From Acidobacteriota bacterium (GTDB lineage Bacteria; Acidobacteriota; Terriglobia; Acidiferrales; UBA7541): a stretch of DNA of 64,000 bases. The stretch lies in the NCBI GenBank assembly GCA_003224085.1, contig QHYK01000086.1, forward strand, positions 1 to 64,000, in the 5' to 3' direction. The notes under the pieces were generated by a model that was not told the origin of the DNA, did no database searches, and worked only from the letters and a program-made list of their open reading frames with translations. Made by a program: the position numbers and the translations under genes. This document shows positions 31,549-42,042 of this stretch, in pieces. Numbering within the stretch: position 1 is the stretch's first letter; each line of letters starts with the position of its first letter.

Positions 31549-34500
31549 ATGGAAACTCGGCTGGAATCCTCCAATGCTATTTCCGCGACAGCCAAGGCGG
31601 GTTTGCCCTGGTTTCACCGACTTTCCAATCCTATTTTGTTTTTGATCGTCAGTTTGGCGCTGGTGGGCGGCTATTTGGCATTCACGATTCCCGTTTCCGT
31701 TTTTCCCAGCACCGATTTTCCCCGCATCGTCGTCGGTGTGGACAACGGCGTAATGCCCATCGATCAGATGCTCGTGACCATCAGCCGTCCGATCGAAGAG
31801 GCCGTCAACAGCGTTCCCGGGCTTCAAAAAGTCACATCGATCACCAGCCGCGGCTCTGCCGAAGTGGACCTGTTTTTTGACTGGAACAACGACATGATCC
31901 TGACCTTGCAGCGCGTCGACGCCGTCCTAGCTCGCCTGCAGGCGGAGCTTCCTCCGACGGCCAAAGTAGAAACACACCGTATGACGTTCGCCGGTTTTCC
32001 AATCATCGGCTATAGCCTGACTTCAGATACCGTGCCCCCGAACAAGTTGTGGGAAATAGCGACGTACGACCTAAAGCCGCGCATCAACCGGCTCGACGGT
32101 GTCGCCACGGTCATCGTCCAGGGCGGGCGTGTACCTGAGTTTCAGGTGACTCCCGATCCCGCCCGGCTTCTCACCGCAGGCATCACCGTCCCCGATATTC
32201 TCGACGCGATTCGCCGCACCAACTTGGTGGATTCGCCAGGTTTGATCGAGCACGACCACCAACTCGTGCTGGGCCTCGTCAGTGGACAAGTGCGAACGCC
32301 GGAGCAGATCGCCCAAATTGTCGTCAAGAACTCCCCTGCGGGCGTGCCGATTCGGCTGGGCGACATTTCCTCGATCGCTCCGTCTGTAGCGCCTACTTAC
32401 ACGATCGTCACCGCTGACGGCAAACCCGCCGTGCTGCTCAATGTGAACCGCCAGCCCGAAAGCAATACTCTGGCGGTGGCCAACGAAGTGCACGCGCTCA
32501 TCCAAGAGCTTGCTCCGACTCTTCCTTCGGGCGTGCATCTTGAACCGTTCTACGACCAGTCGACCATCGTCCACGATTCCATCTCTAGCGTTCGGGACGC
32601 CGTGCTCCTGGGAATCGTGCTTTCTTCGATCATTCTGGTGCTGTTCTTGCGTGATTGGGGAACTTCGCTCGTGGCCGGCCTGGTGATACCCGTTACCCTG
32701 CTCATCACTTTCATTGTTCTGAAAGCGACGAATCAAAGCTTCAACCTGATGACCCTCGGCGGCCTCGCCGCGGCAGTCGGTTTGGTCATCGACGACGCGA
32801 TTGTCGCCCTCGAAAATATTGTCTTGCACCGGGACGCCGGACAAACCAGCTTTCAAGCCATTCAGAGCGCGTTGAAGGAATTGACCGTACCTCTGATCGG
32901 CTCGACGATTACCCCGATCGTCGTCTTTCTCCCCTTGATTTCCACTACCGGCGTGACCGGCTCTTTCTTCCGCGCGTTGGCCGTCACCATGACCGCGTCG
33001 CTGCTCACCTCATTGCTTCTGGCCTTGTCGTGGACTCCCACGCTCAGTCAGTATCTGGTTCGCCGGAAAGATAAGGACAAGAAAGCCGTTACCGCCCCGG
33101 CTTCTTCCGAAGGCCCCAACATGGCAGCGCTCCTTGCCGCGGAAGAGGCCCACCTTTCCGGCTTCTTCGGACGCATCGTGGGTTTCTATACCCGCGCCAT
33201 GCAAGCCATTGTCAAGCGCCCCTGGACGTTGGCCGGGAGTTCGGTGGTGATCATCCTTCTGTCCTACGTTTGTTACAGCTTTGTGGGCACCGATTTTCTC
33301 CCGGAAATGGATGAAGGGGGATTCATCCTCGATTACTACACTCCGCCGGGAAGCTCCCTCGCGGAATCCAACCGCATCCTCCTGCACATCGAGGATATTC
33401 TCCACTCCACGCCGGAGGTCGAAAACACCTCGCGCCGCACCGGTCTGCAGCTAGGTCCTGCGGCCGTCACGGAAGCCAACAACGGCGATTTCACCGTGAA
33501 GCTGAAGAAGGACCGCCGGCGCGGCATTGACGATGTGATCGAGGATGTCAGGTCCGAAATCAAGCACACCGAGCCTGCCGCGGATATTGAATTTGTCCAA
33601 TTGCTGCAGGACATGATTGGAGATTTGACGAGCCAGCCCGAGCCGATTGTGATCAAGCTTTTCTCCCAGGACGGCAAACTTCTGAACGACACCGCGCCGC
33701 GAGTTGCGGATGCGATTGGAAAGATTCAAATTGGAAAATCGCATCCCGTTGTGGATGTTCTCGACGGTGTCGAGAACACGATCAGCGGTCCGGCGGTGAC
33801 ATTCCAGGTGAATCCGACAGTCGCTGCCCGCGCCGGTTTCACTCCGGAGGAGGTCGCTCTGGACGCTTCGGCCGTGCTCGAAGGTGAACCCGCGGCGACA
33901 CCGGTCGTTCTTAATGATCGAGCCTACACCATTCGCGTGCGGTTTCCCGATGAGAACCGGTCTTCGCTCGATCGTATGACCAACACCTTACTGACCAGTG
34001 CGAGTGGCCATACCGCCACGCTCGGTTCGCTCGCGACCGTCACCAGCGACCCCGGCGAAACGGAAATTCGCCGCGAGAATTTGCAGCGCCTCGTCCAAGT
34101 CACGGCGCGCTTGGAAGGCGTGGACATGGGGACGGGGGTTGCTGCCGTGCAGAAGGCCGTCCGCGACATGCATCTTCCTTCCTCCATCCGGGTCGAGTAC
34201 GGTGGGTTATATGAAGAGAATCGGAAATCCTCGCGCGATTTGATGATGGTCTTGCTGTTGGCTCTGTTGCTCCTGTTTGCCGTGCTCCTGTTTGAGTTTC
34301 GGACTTTTTCCGCCCCGACGGCAATCCTGACTTCGGCGCTGCTCTCGACGTTTGGCGGTTTTCTGGCATTGCTGCTTACGAATACGACGTTTAACGTGGC
34401 TTCACGAATGGGCATGATCATGGTCATCGGCATCGTGGCCAAGAACGGTATTTTATTGCTCGACGCCGAACACCGTTTCCGCGACCTCGGGTTTTCCCCC

Positions 34501-34734
34501 AAAGAAGCCATGATTCAAGCGGGCCGCCGGCGCCTGCGTCCCATCGCCATGACCGCGCTGGCTACGGTTGCCGGCATGCTGCCATTGGCGTTCGGGATAG
34601 GCGCAGGTTCGGAGATGCTGAAGCCGTTGGCGATTGTGGTGATCGGAGGCCTGCTAAGCTCCATGGTTCTTTCGCTGGTCTTTACCCCGGCCATCCATTT
34701 CTACTTGCGCCCGCGCAAAACTGCAGAAGCATAG
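31549..34734 (+). CDS. RND efflux transporter permease
   Basis: 1061 aa; 'AAAVGLVIDDAIVALENIVLHRD', 'GTDFLPEMDEGGFILDYYTPPGSSLAESNRI', 'LIQAGRRRLRPIAMTALATVAGMLPLA'-type motifs. Confidence 0.95.
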   Translation: METRLESSNAISATAKAGLPWFHRLSNPILFLIVSLALVGGYLAFTIPVSVFPSTDFPRIVVGVDNGVMPIDQMLVTISRPIEEAVNSVPGLQKVTSITSRGSAEVDLFFDWNNDMILTLQRVDAVLARLQAELPPTAKVETHRMTFAGFPIIGYSLTSDTVPPNKLWEIATYDLKPRINRLDGVATVIVQGGRVPEFQVTPDPARLLTAGITVPDILDAIRRTNLVDSPGLIEHDHQLVLGLVSGQVRTPEQIAQIVVKNSPAGVPIRLGDISSIAPSVAPTYTIVTADGKPAVLLNVNRQPESNTLAVANEVHALIQELAPTLPSGVHLEPFYDQSTIVHDSISSVRDAVLLGIVLSSIILVLFLRDWGTSLVAGLVIPVTLLITFIVLKATNQSFNLMTLGGLAAAVGLVIDDAIVALENIVLHRDAGQTSFQAIQSALKELTVPLIGSTITPIVVFLPLISTTGVTGSFFRALAVTMTASLLTSLLLALSWTPTLSQYLVRRKDKDKKAVTAPASSEGPNMAALLAAEEAHLSGFFGRIVGFYTRAMQAIVKRPWTLAGSSVVIILLSYVCYSFVGTDFLPEMDEGGFILDYYTPPGSSLAESNRILLHIEDILHSTPEVENTSRRTGLQLGPAAVTEANNGDFTVKLKKDRRRGIDDVIEDVRSEIKHTEPAADIEFVQLLQDMIGDLTSQPEPIVIKLFSQDGKLLNDTAPRVADAIGKIQIGKSHPVVDVLDGVENTISGPAVTFQVNPTVAARAGFTPEEVALDASAVLEGEPAATPVVLNDRAYTIRVRFPDENRSSLDRMTNTLLTSASGHTATLGSLATVTSDPGETEIRRENLQRLVQVTARLEGVDMGTGVAAVQKAVRDMHLPSSIRVEYGGLYEENRKSSRDLMMVLLLALLLLFAVLLFEFRTFSAPTAILTSALLSTFGGFLALLLTNTTFNVASRMGMIMVIGIVAKNGILLLDAEHRFRDLGFSPKEAMIQAGRRRLRPIAMTALATVAGMLPLAFGIGAGSEMLKPLAIVVIGGLLSSMVLSLVFTPAIHFYLRPRKTAEA

Positions 34735-34964
34735 TTCCGGGAAGTTCTTCTGCATAACTTGGAAAAGAAATGTTAATGTTTGGGACAGGCCTTTCACGCC
34801 TTTCTCATTCCTTTTTCATCCAGCCGTCACAAATCTGAAGTTTACTCCCATCACCGGTGCACGGTGTGTGCTGAACGTGGATATTTCCTGTCGACGGTGA
34901 ATTTTCATAGATGGTGGGCGTCCGTGACTCACTGCGAATCTCGTTGAAGGCTAAAGGAGTAGCC

Positions 34965-37877
34965 ATGCGAACTTTTGCAAGTTTTCTGCTTGCTCTTGTT
35001 GCTTTGTTTTTGCTCATTCCCTCTACGCAGGCGCAGACGGACCGCCCTGCTGCTCAGGAACGCAAGGGGGGAATTACCGGTAAGGTCACCGATACGGCTG
35101 GCGCGATCCTGCAAGGTGCCAAGGTCACGGTAGATCCCGGCGGAATTGACGTGGTAACCGACGTCCAGGGGCAATTTCTTGTCAGCGGCCTCGCTCCCGG
35201 GACTTACACCGTGACCGTTAACTACGTTGGATTCAATACCTTCACGACGAGCGTCACGGTCTCGGCGGCCCAAGTCGCGAGCGTGATTGCCAAACTAGCG
35301 GTCGCCTCCCAGAACCTGGAAGTGCTGGTTACCGCAGAGCGTCCATCCGCGGAAGCCGAAGCGGTCAACGTCGAGCGTTCTGCAGACAATATCGTGCAGG
35401 TTCTTCCCGCCGACGTGATCCGAAGCTTGCCCAACGCCAACATGGCCGATGCCCTCGGCCGGCTGCCCAGCGTCAGCATCGAACGCGACGAAGGCGAAGG
35501 CAAGTACGTCCAAGTTCGCGGCACCGAGCCCCGCCTCACCAACTCAACGATCGACGGCATCAACGTTCCTTCCCAGGAATCCGGCGTTCGGCAAATCAAG
35601 TTTGACGCGATTCCCGCCGACATTGTCGAAGCGGTCGAGATTAACAAAACCTTGCAGGCGAATATGGATGGAGATGGTATCGGCGGCTCGGTAAACTTGG
35701 TCACCAAGACGGCTGGTGAGCGCCCCACGTTCAACCTTAGTGGCATGGGTGGGTACACTCCCATCGTCAACGGACGCGGCTTAGTCGAGACGACCGGCAC
35801 CGTGGGCCAGCGCTTTGGAGCCAACAAGCGCTTCGGTCTGCTTATGGGCGGCTCTTACGATTGGAATGGCCGCGGTATCGACGACATCGAACCCGTATCC
35901 GACATTGCTACCGGCGGCTTCTTACGCGGTTCGACCCTTTGGAAAGACGCCATCGACGTCCGTGAGTATCGTTACTTCCGTTCCCGTTGGGGACTTGCGG
36001 GCAGTGCGGATTACAAGTTCGGACAGGCCTCGGACATTTATATTCGTGGTTTGTACTCGGATTTCAAAAACTACGGAAACCGCTGGGTCTACTCGTTGAA
36101 TGACAATACGACAGGAATAACGCTAGATGGCTCAAACGGAGGCACGCCGAGCTTCAGCACGCAAGTCCGGAAGCCGGACTACGGTCTCGGCAGCCTGCTC
36201 CTCGGCGGTCGGCATGTCCTGGCCAGCTCTTGGTACTGGTGGGACGTCTCCGCCTCCCGCGGACGTTCCATAGACCGCGGGTATGGCCAGGCGAATTTCG
36301 CGTCTACTTTGAGCAGCAGTTCGTGCCAGTTTGATCCCGCCCCGACAAGGGACATTTACCTGCCTCAGTGGACCTCTGCGTGTTTCACCGAGGCCTATGA
36401 CCCTGCGAACATGGTGCTAAACAATATCCGAATAAACCAAGGCGGTAGTGCGCAATTGAACCTGCAAGCGGCGGGTGCCTTGGCCAAACGCTACCATCTC
36501 GGTTCGCACCTCTCGACGATTGAGATTGGCGGAAAGTTCCGCAATGCCCATAAATTTGACAACAGCTATGTGGTGACAACGGCCGCGAACCTAACTACGG
36601 GTGCACCCGGGTCAATACCCATGACTCTTTTCTCCAGCATCCTCAGCAATAACAATTACTACAACGGGGCCTATAAACTGGGCCCCAACCCAAGGTATGT
36701 GGATGTTCTGAACTACGTCAATGCCAATCCCGCGCTCGTCTCAACCACCAGTTCGCAGGGGAACGACACCGCAAACTACGACTTGGTCGAAAAAGTCTCC
36801 GCGGGATACGTGATGAACACCATCGACTTTAGCCACAGGGTTCGCGTCGTCGCCGGGGTACGCGTGGAAGGCACGGACCTGCGCACCGCGTCGTTTGACG
36901 CGACAAAGCCCGCTGGACAGCAGGAACTTGCCTTTCACGCCGACGGATCCTATATCAAAGTTTTGCCCAGCGTATCGTTGCGCTACGCGTTCACCCCGAA
37001 CACCAACCTCCGCCTCGTTTATGGCCGCGGATTTTCCCGGCCTGATCCTCAGGACATTGCCCAGGCTTTCAGTTTCACGACGGTCGGCAGCCCCGGTAGC
37101 CAGAAGAACCAGGTGAGCGAGGGAAATCCCAATCTTCGCGCCGAAACGGCGGATAATTTCGACATCCTCCTCGAGCACTATCTGAACCCCTTTGGCATGA
37201 TCACTGCTGGCTATTTTTACAAAAGGCTGACGGATCCCATTGTGACGCAGACCTTCAGGACTTGGAATTCGATTCCGGGGATTGATCCAACACTGTTCCC
37301 GCCCCCCTACTATGTCACGCAGCCCATCAACGCCGGGAGCGCCTGGATCTCAGGCTTTGAAGGAGCCTATTTGCAGCACCTGTCCTTCCTGCCTGGAGCA
37401 CTGCGCGGATTGGGAATTTCCGCGAACTATGGATACACCGCATCCCAGGCCAAGGGCTTGCCCGGCCGATCGGATAATCCCAGGTTGCTGCGCAACGCGC
37501 CCAACACCTGGAATATCAGCCCCACCTACGACAGCGGAAGGCTCTCTGTGCGCCTAGGCCTCACCTACAATCAGGCCAACATCGCCTTCTACTCGTATCA
37601 GGACGGAACGCCCACGCAGGATGGAACTCCAACAATGCCCACGGCGGGTGGATTAAACGGGCCCTTCTCTGATGGATACTTCTATTCCCACCTTCAGGTG
37701 GACATACAGGGCAGCTACCGAATCGGGAAGGGCCTGAGCTTCGTAATGTATGGCTTAAACCTCAACAACGAAGTCTTCGGCTTCTACCAAGGCAGCCCGC
37801 AATTCATGATCCAGCGCGAATACTACAGACCGGCGGTGGCCGCCGGCTTCCGCTGGTCGCCGACACACGAGAGGTAA
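34965..37877 (+). CDS. TonB-dependent receptor with carboxypeptidase-regulatory-like N-terminal domain
   Basis: Signal peptide 'MRTFASFLLALVALFLLIPSTQAQ', 'GGITGKVTDTAGAILQGAKV', plug 'NMADALGRLPSVSIERDEGEGKYVQVRGTEPRLTNSTIDG', C-terminal beta barrel. Confidence 0.93.
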   Translation: MRTFASFLLALVALFLLIPSTQAQTDRPAAQERKGGITGKVTDTAGAILQGAKVTVDPGGIDVVTDVQGQFLVSGLAPGTYTVTVNYVGFNTFTTSVTVSAAQVASVIAKLAVASQNLEVLVTAERPSAEAEAVNVERSADNIVQVLPADVIRSLPNANMADALGRLPSVSIERDEGEGKYVQVRGTEPRLTNSTIDGINVPSQESGVRQIKFDAIPADIVEAVEINKTLQANMDGDGIGGSVNLVTKTAGERPTFNLSGMGGYTPIVNGRGLVETTGTVGQRFGANKRFGLLMGGSYDWNGRGIDDIEPVSDIATGGFLRGSTLWKDAIDVREYRYFRSRWGLAGSADYKFGQASDIYIRGLYSDFKNYGNRWVYSLNDNTTGITLDGSNGGTPSFSTQVRKPDYGLGSLLLGGRHVLASSWYWWDVSASRGRSIDRGYGQANFASTLSSSSCQFDPAPTRDIYLPQWTSACFTEAYDPANMVLNNIRINQGGSAQLNLQAAGALAKRYHLGSHLSTIEIGGKFRNAHKFDNSYVVTTAANLTTGAPGSIPMTLFSSILSNNNYYNGAYKLGPNPRYVDVLNYVNANPALVSTTSSQGNDTANYDLVEKVSAGYVMNTIDFSHRVRVVAGVRVEGTDLRTASFDATKPAGQQELAFHADGSYIKVLPSVSLRYAFTPNTNLRLVYGRGFSRPDPQDIAQAFSFTTVGSPGSQKNQVSEGNPNLRAETADNFDILLEHYLNPFGMITAGYFYKRLTDPIVTQTFRTWNSIPGIDPTLFPPPYYVTQPINAGSAWISGFEGAYLQHLSFLPGALRGLGISANYGYTASQAKGLPGRSDNPRLLRNAPNTWNISPTYDSGRLSVRLGLTYNQANIAFYSYQDGTPTQDGTPTMPTAGGLNGPFSDGYFYSHLQVDIQGSYRIGKGLSFVMYGLNLNNEVFGFYQGSPQFMIQREYYRPAVAAGFRWSPTHER

Positions 37878-37895
37878 TACAAATATCGGCCGTTG

Positions 37896-37923
37896 TGGCG
37901 AGAACCTCATTCGATTCTCGCCA
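37896..37923. terminator. Stem-loop between tandem TonB receptor genes (terminator-like, no strong U-tract)
   Basis: TGGCGAGAA cctcattcga TTCTCGCCA, perfect 9-bp stem 18 nt after the stop codon. Confidence 0.45.
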
Positions 37924-38123
37924 TGATTACCTTTCTGAGCTACATTAAAAACAAGGAAACTTCTTTCCTTACTCTTGGAGTGGGCCTTCACGGGCGAAGG
38001 GGAGGTGTGCGTCCGAATCGTCCGAATGGAAAGGCTGGATTTGCTTTTGCGACCGGGTGTATAGTTCGCGGCATTCACGCTGAGGCAAGGCACAGTTCGA
38101 ATTCCTCACCAAAAGGAGTTCCT

Positions 38124-40985
38124 ATGCGAACTTTTGTAAGCTTTCTTTGCGGCTTCCTTCTCTCCTTTCTGCTCGCTTCTCCGGTTCCAGCACAAACAGA
38201 CCGTACTCCCGCCCAGGGTCGCAAAGGCACCATCTCCGGCAGAGTTACAGATAGTTCCGGCGGGGTCCTCCAGGGCGCCCTAATCTCCGTGGAACCAATA
38301 GGCATCACCGCAGCTTCCGATGTGCAGGGTCAGTTCACGATCAATGCTCTCGATCCTGGAAGTTACACCATCACGGTTACGTATGTGGGCTTTGCAAAAT
38401 TCACGCAGACACTAAATGTCGCCGCAGGTCAGGCTGCCTCCGTGGAGGCGAAGCTGAGCTTGGAGTCAGAAAACCAAGAAGTGCTTGTCAGCGCAGAACG
38501 TCTTTCTGCAGAAGCCGAAGCCGTCAACATTGAGCGCACTGCAGACAATATCGTTCAGGTTTTGCCGGTGGAGGTCATTCGCAGCCTGCCGAACGCCAAC
38601 ATGGCCGATGCGCTAGGGAGGCTGCCCAGTGTTACGCTGGAACGCGACGAGGGTGAGGGGAAGTACGTCCAGGTGCGCGGCACCGAACCGCGCCTTACCA
38701 ATACTACGATAAACGGCATTAGCGTTCCCTCGCCGGAACCGGGTGTCCGTCAGATCAAGTTCGACGCCATCCCTGCGGACCTTGTGGAGTCGGTCCAAAT
38801 CAGCAAGACGTTGCAGGCAAACATGGAGGGCGACGGAATCGGCGGCTCTGTGAATCTCGTCACCAAAACCGCAACCGAGCGCCCCACGATTTCCCTGAGC
38901 GGCATGGCAGGCTACACGCCGATCGTCAACGGGCGCTCACTCACGGAAGAGGCGGGGACCATCGGTCAGCGCTTCGGTGTGGACAAGAAGTTTGGCGTCT
39001 TGATCGGCGGCTCTTATGACTGGAACGGGCGTGGTATTGACGACATCGAGCCTGTTCCCGACATTGCGACATTGTCCAACGGTTCCACCGTCAGTTGGAA
39101 TGATGCAATGGACATTCGCGAATACCGTTATTTCCGGTCACGCTGGGGACTGGCCGGCAGCGCGGACTATACTCTTGGCCAAGGCTCGAATATCTACCTT
39201 CGCGGGCTGTACTCCGATTTCCATAACTACGGTGACCGCTGGGCCTATACGTTTACAGACAATACGCCGGGAATTCAATTGCTCGCTCCCGGGAACGCCG
39301 GCGGCGGGACGACTGCGCCAACCTTCAACGCGCAGCTTCGCAATCCTAATATTGGAGTTGGAGGCCTAATGCTTGGAGGCAGGCACGTCCAGGCAACCAC
39401 CTGGTTTTCCTGGGATTTGTCCGCTTCACGCTCTTTCTACGGCAACGCACCGTACTCGACAGCGGTCTTCAATTCCACTCTGACCACCAGCGCGTGCCAA
39501 TATGATCCGGCCGCCACCAAGAATCAATACCTGCCGCAGTGGAGCGCCGCGTGCTTTACGGAAGGATACAACCCTTCGAATGTCGCCTTGAACAACATCA
39601 ATAGGAGTCTGGGCCATTCTGCGCAACTCAATCTTCAGGCAGCTGGCGCAGGAGCCAAACGGTATCACCTAGGTTCGCACTTGGCCACCATCGAAATCGG
39701 AGGAAACTTCCGAAACGTACACAAGTTCGCGGACACCTATAGGCTTACGCTGACTCCGAACCCGAATATCACGATACCGCTTTCGAGCTTCCCCAATCGT
39801 CTCATTAACAACAATTATTATAACGGCGGAGAGTACAAGCTGGGCTACAACGCAAACTATGAAGACGCAATGGCCTTTGCGAATGCCAATCCGAGCGAGT
39901 TCACCTCAAACAGCACGTTTGGACAAGACCCCTCGTTCTACAATTTGGTGGAGAAAGTCAGCGCCGGCTACGTGATGAACACCGTCGACTTGTCAAGCCG
40001 CGTCCGGCTTATTGCCGGGGTGCGCTTTGAGGGCACCAGCGACCGCGTGGTTAATTTTTCAGTTGGCCCCTCGAGCTTCACCCCGAATCGCTTTTCAGGA
40101 TCCTATGTTACGGTTCTTCCGAGCGCTTCGGTCCGTTATGCTGTCGGGTCGAACAGTTATCTGCGCTTCGTTTATGCCCGGGGACTTTCACGACCTCAGG
40201 AGCAGGACATCGCTCAGGCTTTGGACTGGACCTTAGCGGCGAACGGGGGAAATAGGGGCGCGATTACCTTCGGCAATGCGAATCTTAAAGCCGAAACCGG
40301 TGACGATATCGACGTCCTCTTCGATCACTATCTAAACCCTTTCGGCATAATTTCGCTGGGGTATTTTTATAAGTATCTGCACGATCCGATCATCGCCCAC
40401 ACCTTCTTCCTGGACAATTATCAGCCGCCCGGAGGGCCGCTAGGGAATTGGCTGGCGACGCAACCGGTTAATGCTGGAAGCGCCTGGATCAGCGGCCTCG
40501 AGGCCGCCTATCTCCAACACTATTCCGCTCTTCCCGGCGTCTTGCGGGGGCTTGGGCTGTCTGCGAACTACGGCTACACGGCGTCGGGGACCTCTGGGAT
40601 TCCGGGACGCTCAGACCACCCGAGGTTGTTGCGGATGTCCCCCAACGCTTTCAACGTCAGCCCGACCTACGACCGTGGGCGAGTCTCGCTGCGCGTCGGA
40701 CTGTCGTACAACCAAGCCAATATCTACAGCTACCAATTTACTGACACCACGTCAGGCGGTGTTACCGGCCCGCTCAGCGACATCTACTTTTATACGCATT
40801 TCCAGGTGGACGCCCAGGGCAGCATTCGGCTCGCGCACGGGCTTAGCTTTGTCATGTATGGGCTCAATCTCAACAACGAAGTGTTCGGCTTCTATCAAGG
40901 CAGCCCGCAATTCATGATCCAGCGCGAATACTATCAGCCCACGGTTGCGGCCGGTGTGCGCTGGTCGCCGCCACGCGAGAAATAG
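38124..40985 (+). CDS. TonB-dependent receptor, tandem paralogue of the preceding gene
   Basis: 'MRTFVSFLCGFLLSFLLASPVPAQ', 'NMADALGRLPSVTLERDEGEGKYVQVRGTEPRLTNTTING'; very similar along its length to 34965-37877. Confidence 0.93.
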   Translation: MRTFVSFLCGFLLSFLLASPVPAQTDRTPAQGRKGTISGRVTDSSGGVLQGALISVEPIGITAASDVQGQFTINALDPGSYTITVTYVGFAKFTQTLNVAAGQAASVEAKLSLESENQEVLVSAERLSAEAEAVNIERTADNIVQVLPVEVIRSLPNANMADALGRLPSVTLERDEGEGKYVQVRGTEPRLTNTTINGISVPSPEPGVRQIKFDAIPADLVESVQISKTLQANMEGDGIGGSVNLVTKTATERPTISLSGMAGYTPIVNGRSLTEEAGTIGQRFGVDKKFGVLIGGSYDWNGRGIDDIEPVPDIATLSNGSTVSWNDAMDIREYRYFRSRWGLAGSADYTLGQGSNIYLRGLYSDFHNYGDRWAYTFTDNTPGIQLLAPGNAGGGTTAPTFNAQLRNPNIGVGGLMLGGRHVQATTWFSWDLSASRSFYGNAPYSTAVFNSTLTTSACQYDPAATKNQYLPQWSAACFTEGYNPSNVALNNINRSLGHSAQLNLQAAGAGAKRYHLGSHLATIEIGGNFRNVHKFADTYRLTLTPNPNITIPLSSFPNRLINNNYYNGGEYKLGYNANYEDAMAFANANPSEFTSNSTFGQDPSFYNLVEKVSAGYVMNTVDLSSRVRLIAGVRFEGTSDRVVNFSVGPSSFTPNRFSGSYVTVLPSASVRYAVGSNSYLRFVYARGLSRPQEQDIAQALDWTLAANGGNRGAITFGNANLKAETGDDIDVLFDHYLNPFGIISLGYFYKYLHDPIIAHTFFLDNYQPPGGPLGNWLATQPVNAGSAWISGLEAAYLQHYSALPGVLRGLGLSANYGYTASGTSGIPGRSDHPRLLRMSPNAFNVSPTYDRGRVSLRVGLSYNQANIYSYQFTDTTSGGVTGPLSDIYFYTHFQVDAQGSIRLAHGLSFVMYGLNLNNEVFGFYQGSPQFMIQREYYQPTVAAGVRWSPPREK

Positions 40986-41002
40986 TGGCTCGCCAACCGA
41001 TG

Positions 41003-41830
41003 CGCAAGATCTGGCGTCGCAGTGCGCTTTTTTTTTCCATGACCCTCGTTCCCGTTTCTCTAGCGGGACACGCGGAATCCCATTATTCCGGGCCATCGCC
41101 CGTAAAGGATGAACCAACATGGGTTTTGGTCGGTGCCGGTGACATCGCCGATTGCAGGGGTCTTGGCGGCGCAGAAGCCACCGCCAAGCTGCTCGACCAG
41201 ATCCCAGGAACCGTCATGGCCGTCGGCGACCTCGCTTATCCACCCGGCCGTCACCCGGCAATCATGAATTCCATGCCCGGGGGCACGCCTTACTTTGATT
41301 ATTTTGGCGCTCTTGCCGGCGAGCCCAAGACCGGCTATTACAGCTACGATCTCGGCTCTTGGCACTGCAAAGACGTGGGCGGCTGCGAATCCGGTTCTCC
41401 CCAGCAACGTTGGCTTCGCGCGGACCTCGCTTCGCACCCGGTCGCTTGCACGTTGGCCTATTGGCACAAGCCGCTTTTCAGTTCCGGCAGCGCTCACGGC
41501 AACGACTTGGCCATGAAACCGCTCTGGGATGCGCTCTACGACGCGAACGCCGACGTCGTCGTCAACGGCCACGATCACGACTACGAGCGTTTCGCCCCAC
41601 AAACCCCGGACGGTGTGTCCGATGCAGTCCGCGGCATTCGCGAATTCGTCGTGGGCACGGGCGGAAAAAATCTCCGCCCATTTGGCACGGCGAAGCCAAA
41701 TAGCGAAGTTCGCGACTTCTCAGCCTTTGGCGTTCTCAAACTCATCCTGAAGCCCAACGGCTACGATTGGCAATTCATTCCCGAGGAAGGCAAGACCTTC
41801 ACCGATTCCGGAAGCGGCGTCTGCCACTAA
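41003..41830 (+). CDS. Metallophosphoesterase (purple acid phosphatase-like)
   Basis: 'VGAGDIADCRG', 'AVGDLAYPPG', 'ACTLAYWHKPLFSSG', 'VVVNGHDHDYERFAPQ' metallophosphatase motifs. Confidence 0.9.
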   Translation, partial: RKIWRRSALFFSMTLVPVSLAGHAESHYSGPSPVKDEPTWVLVGAGDIADCRGLGGAEATAKLLDQIPGTVMAVGDLAYPPGRHPAIMNSMPGGTPYFDYFGALAGEPKTGYYSYDLGSWHCKDVGGCESGSPQQRWLRADLASHPVACTLAYWHKPLFSSGSAHGNDLAMKPLWDALYDANADVVVNGHDHDYERFAPQTPDGVSDAVRGIREFVVGTGGKNLRPFGTAKPNSEVRDFSAFGVLKLILKPNGYDWQFIPEEGKTFTDSGSGVCH

Positions 41831-42042
41831 ACCTCAAACCACTGTTCTATCGTTCTATCTCCCAAGCAGTTTACGGAAGCTTGCCTGCGCACAAGCTCTG
41901 GTAGGGGCGCAGCATGGTGCGCCTTCTAGTCTCAGGAGCCGGTATCACAGGACTTAATTCTCGTGAAAAGCTCTCTTGCGCAGCAAACATACGGCCTTCA
42001 CCCTTCTCGTCGCTCCTTACCTTTTGTGGCAAAGTAGTGTGG

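Noticed and set aside
41914-42042. N-terminal extension of the MFS transporter
   Set aside because: Begins inside a dispersed hairpin repeat; Met 42043 gives a normal MFS start.
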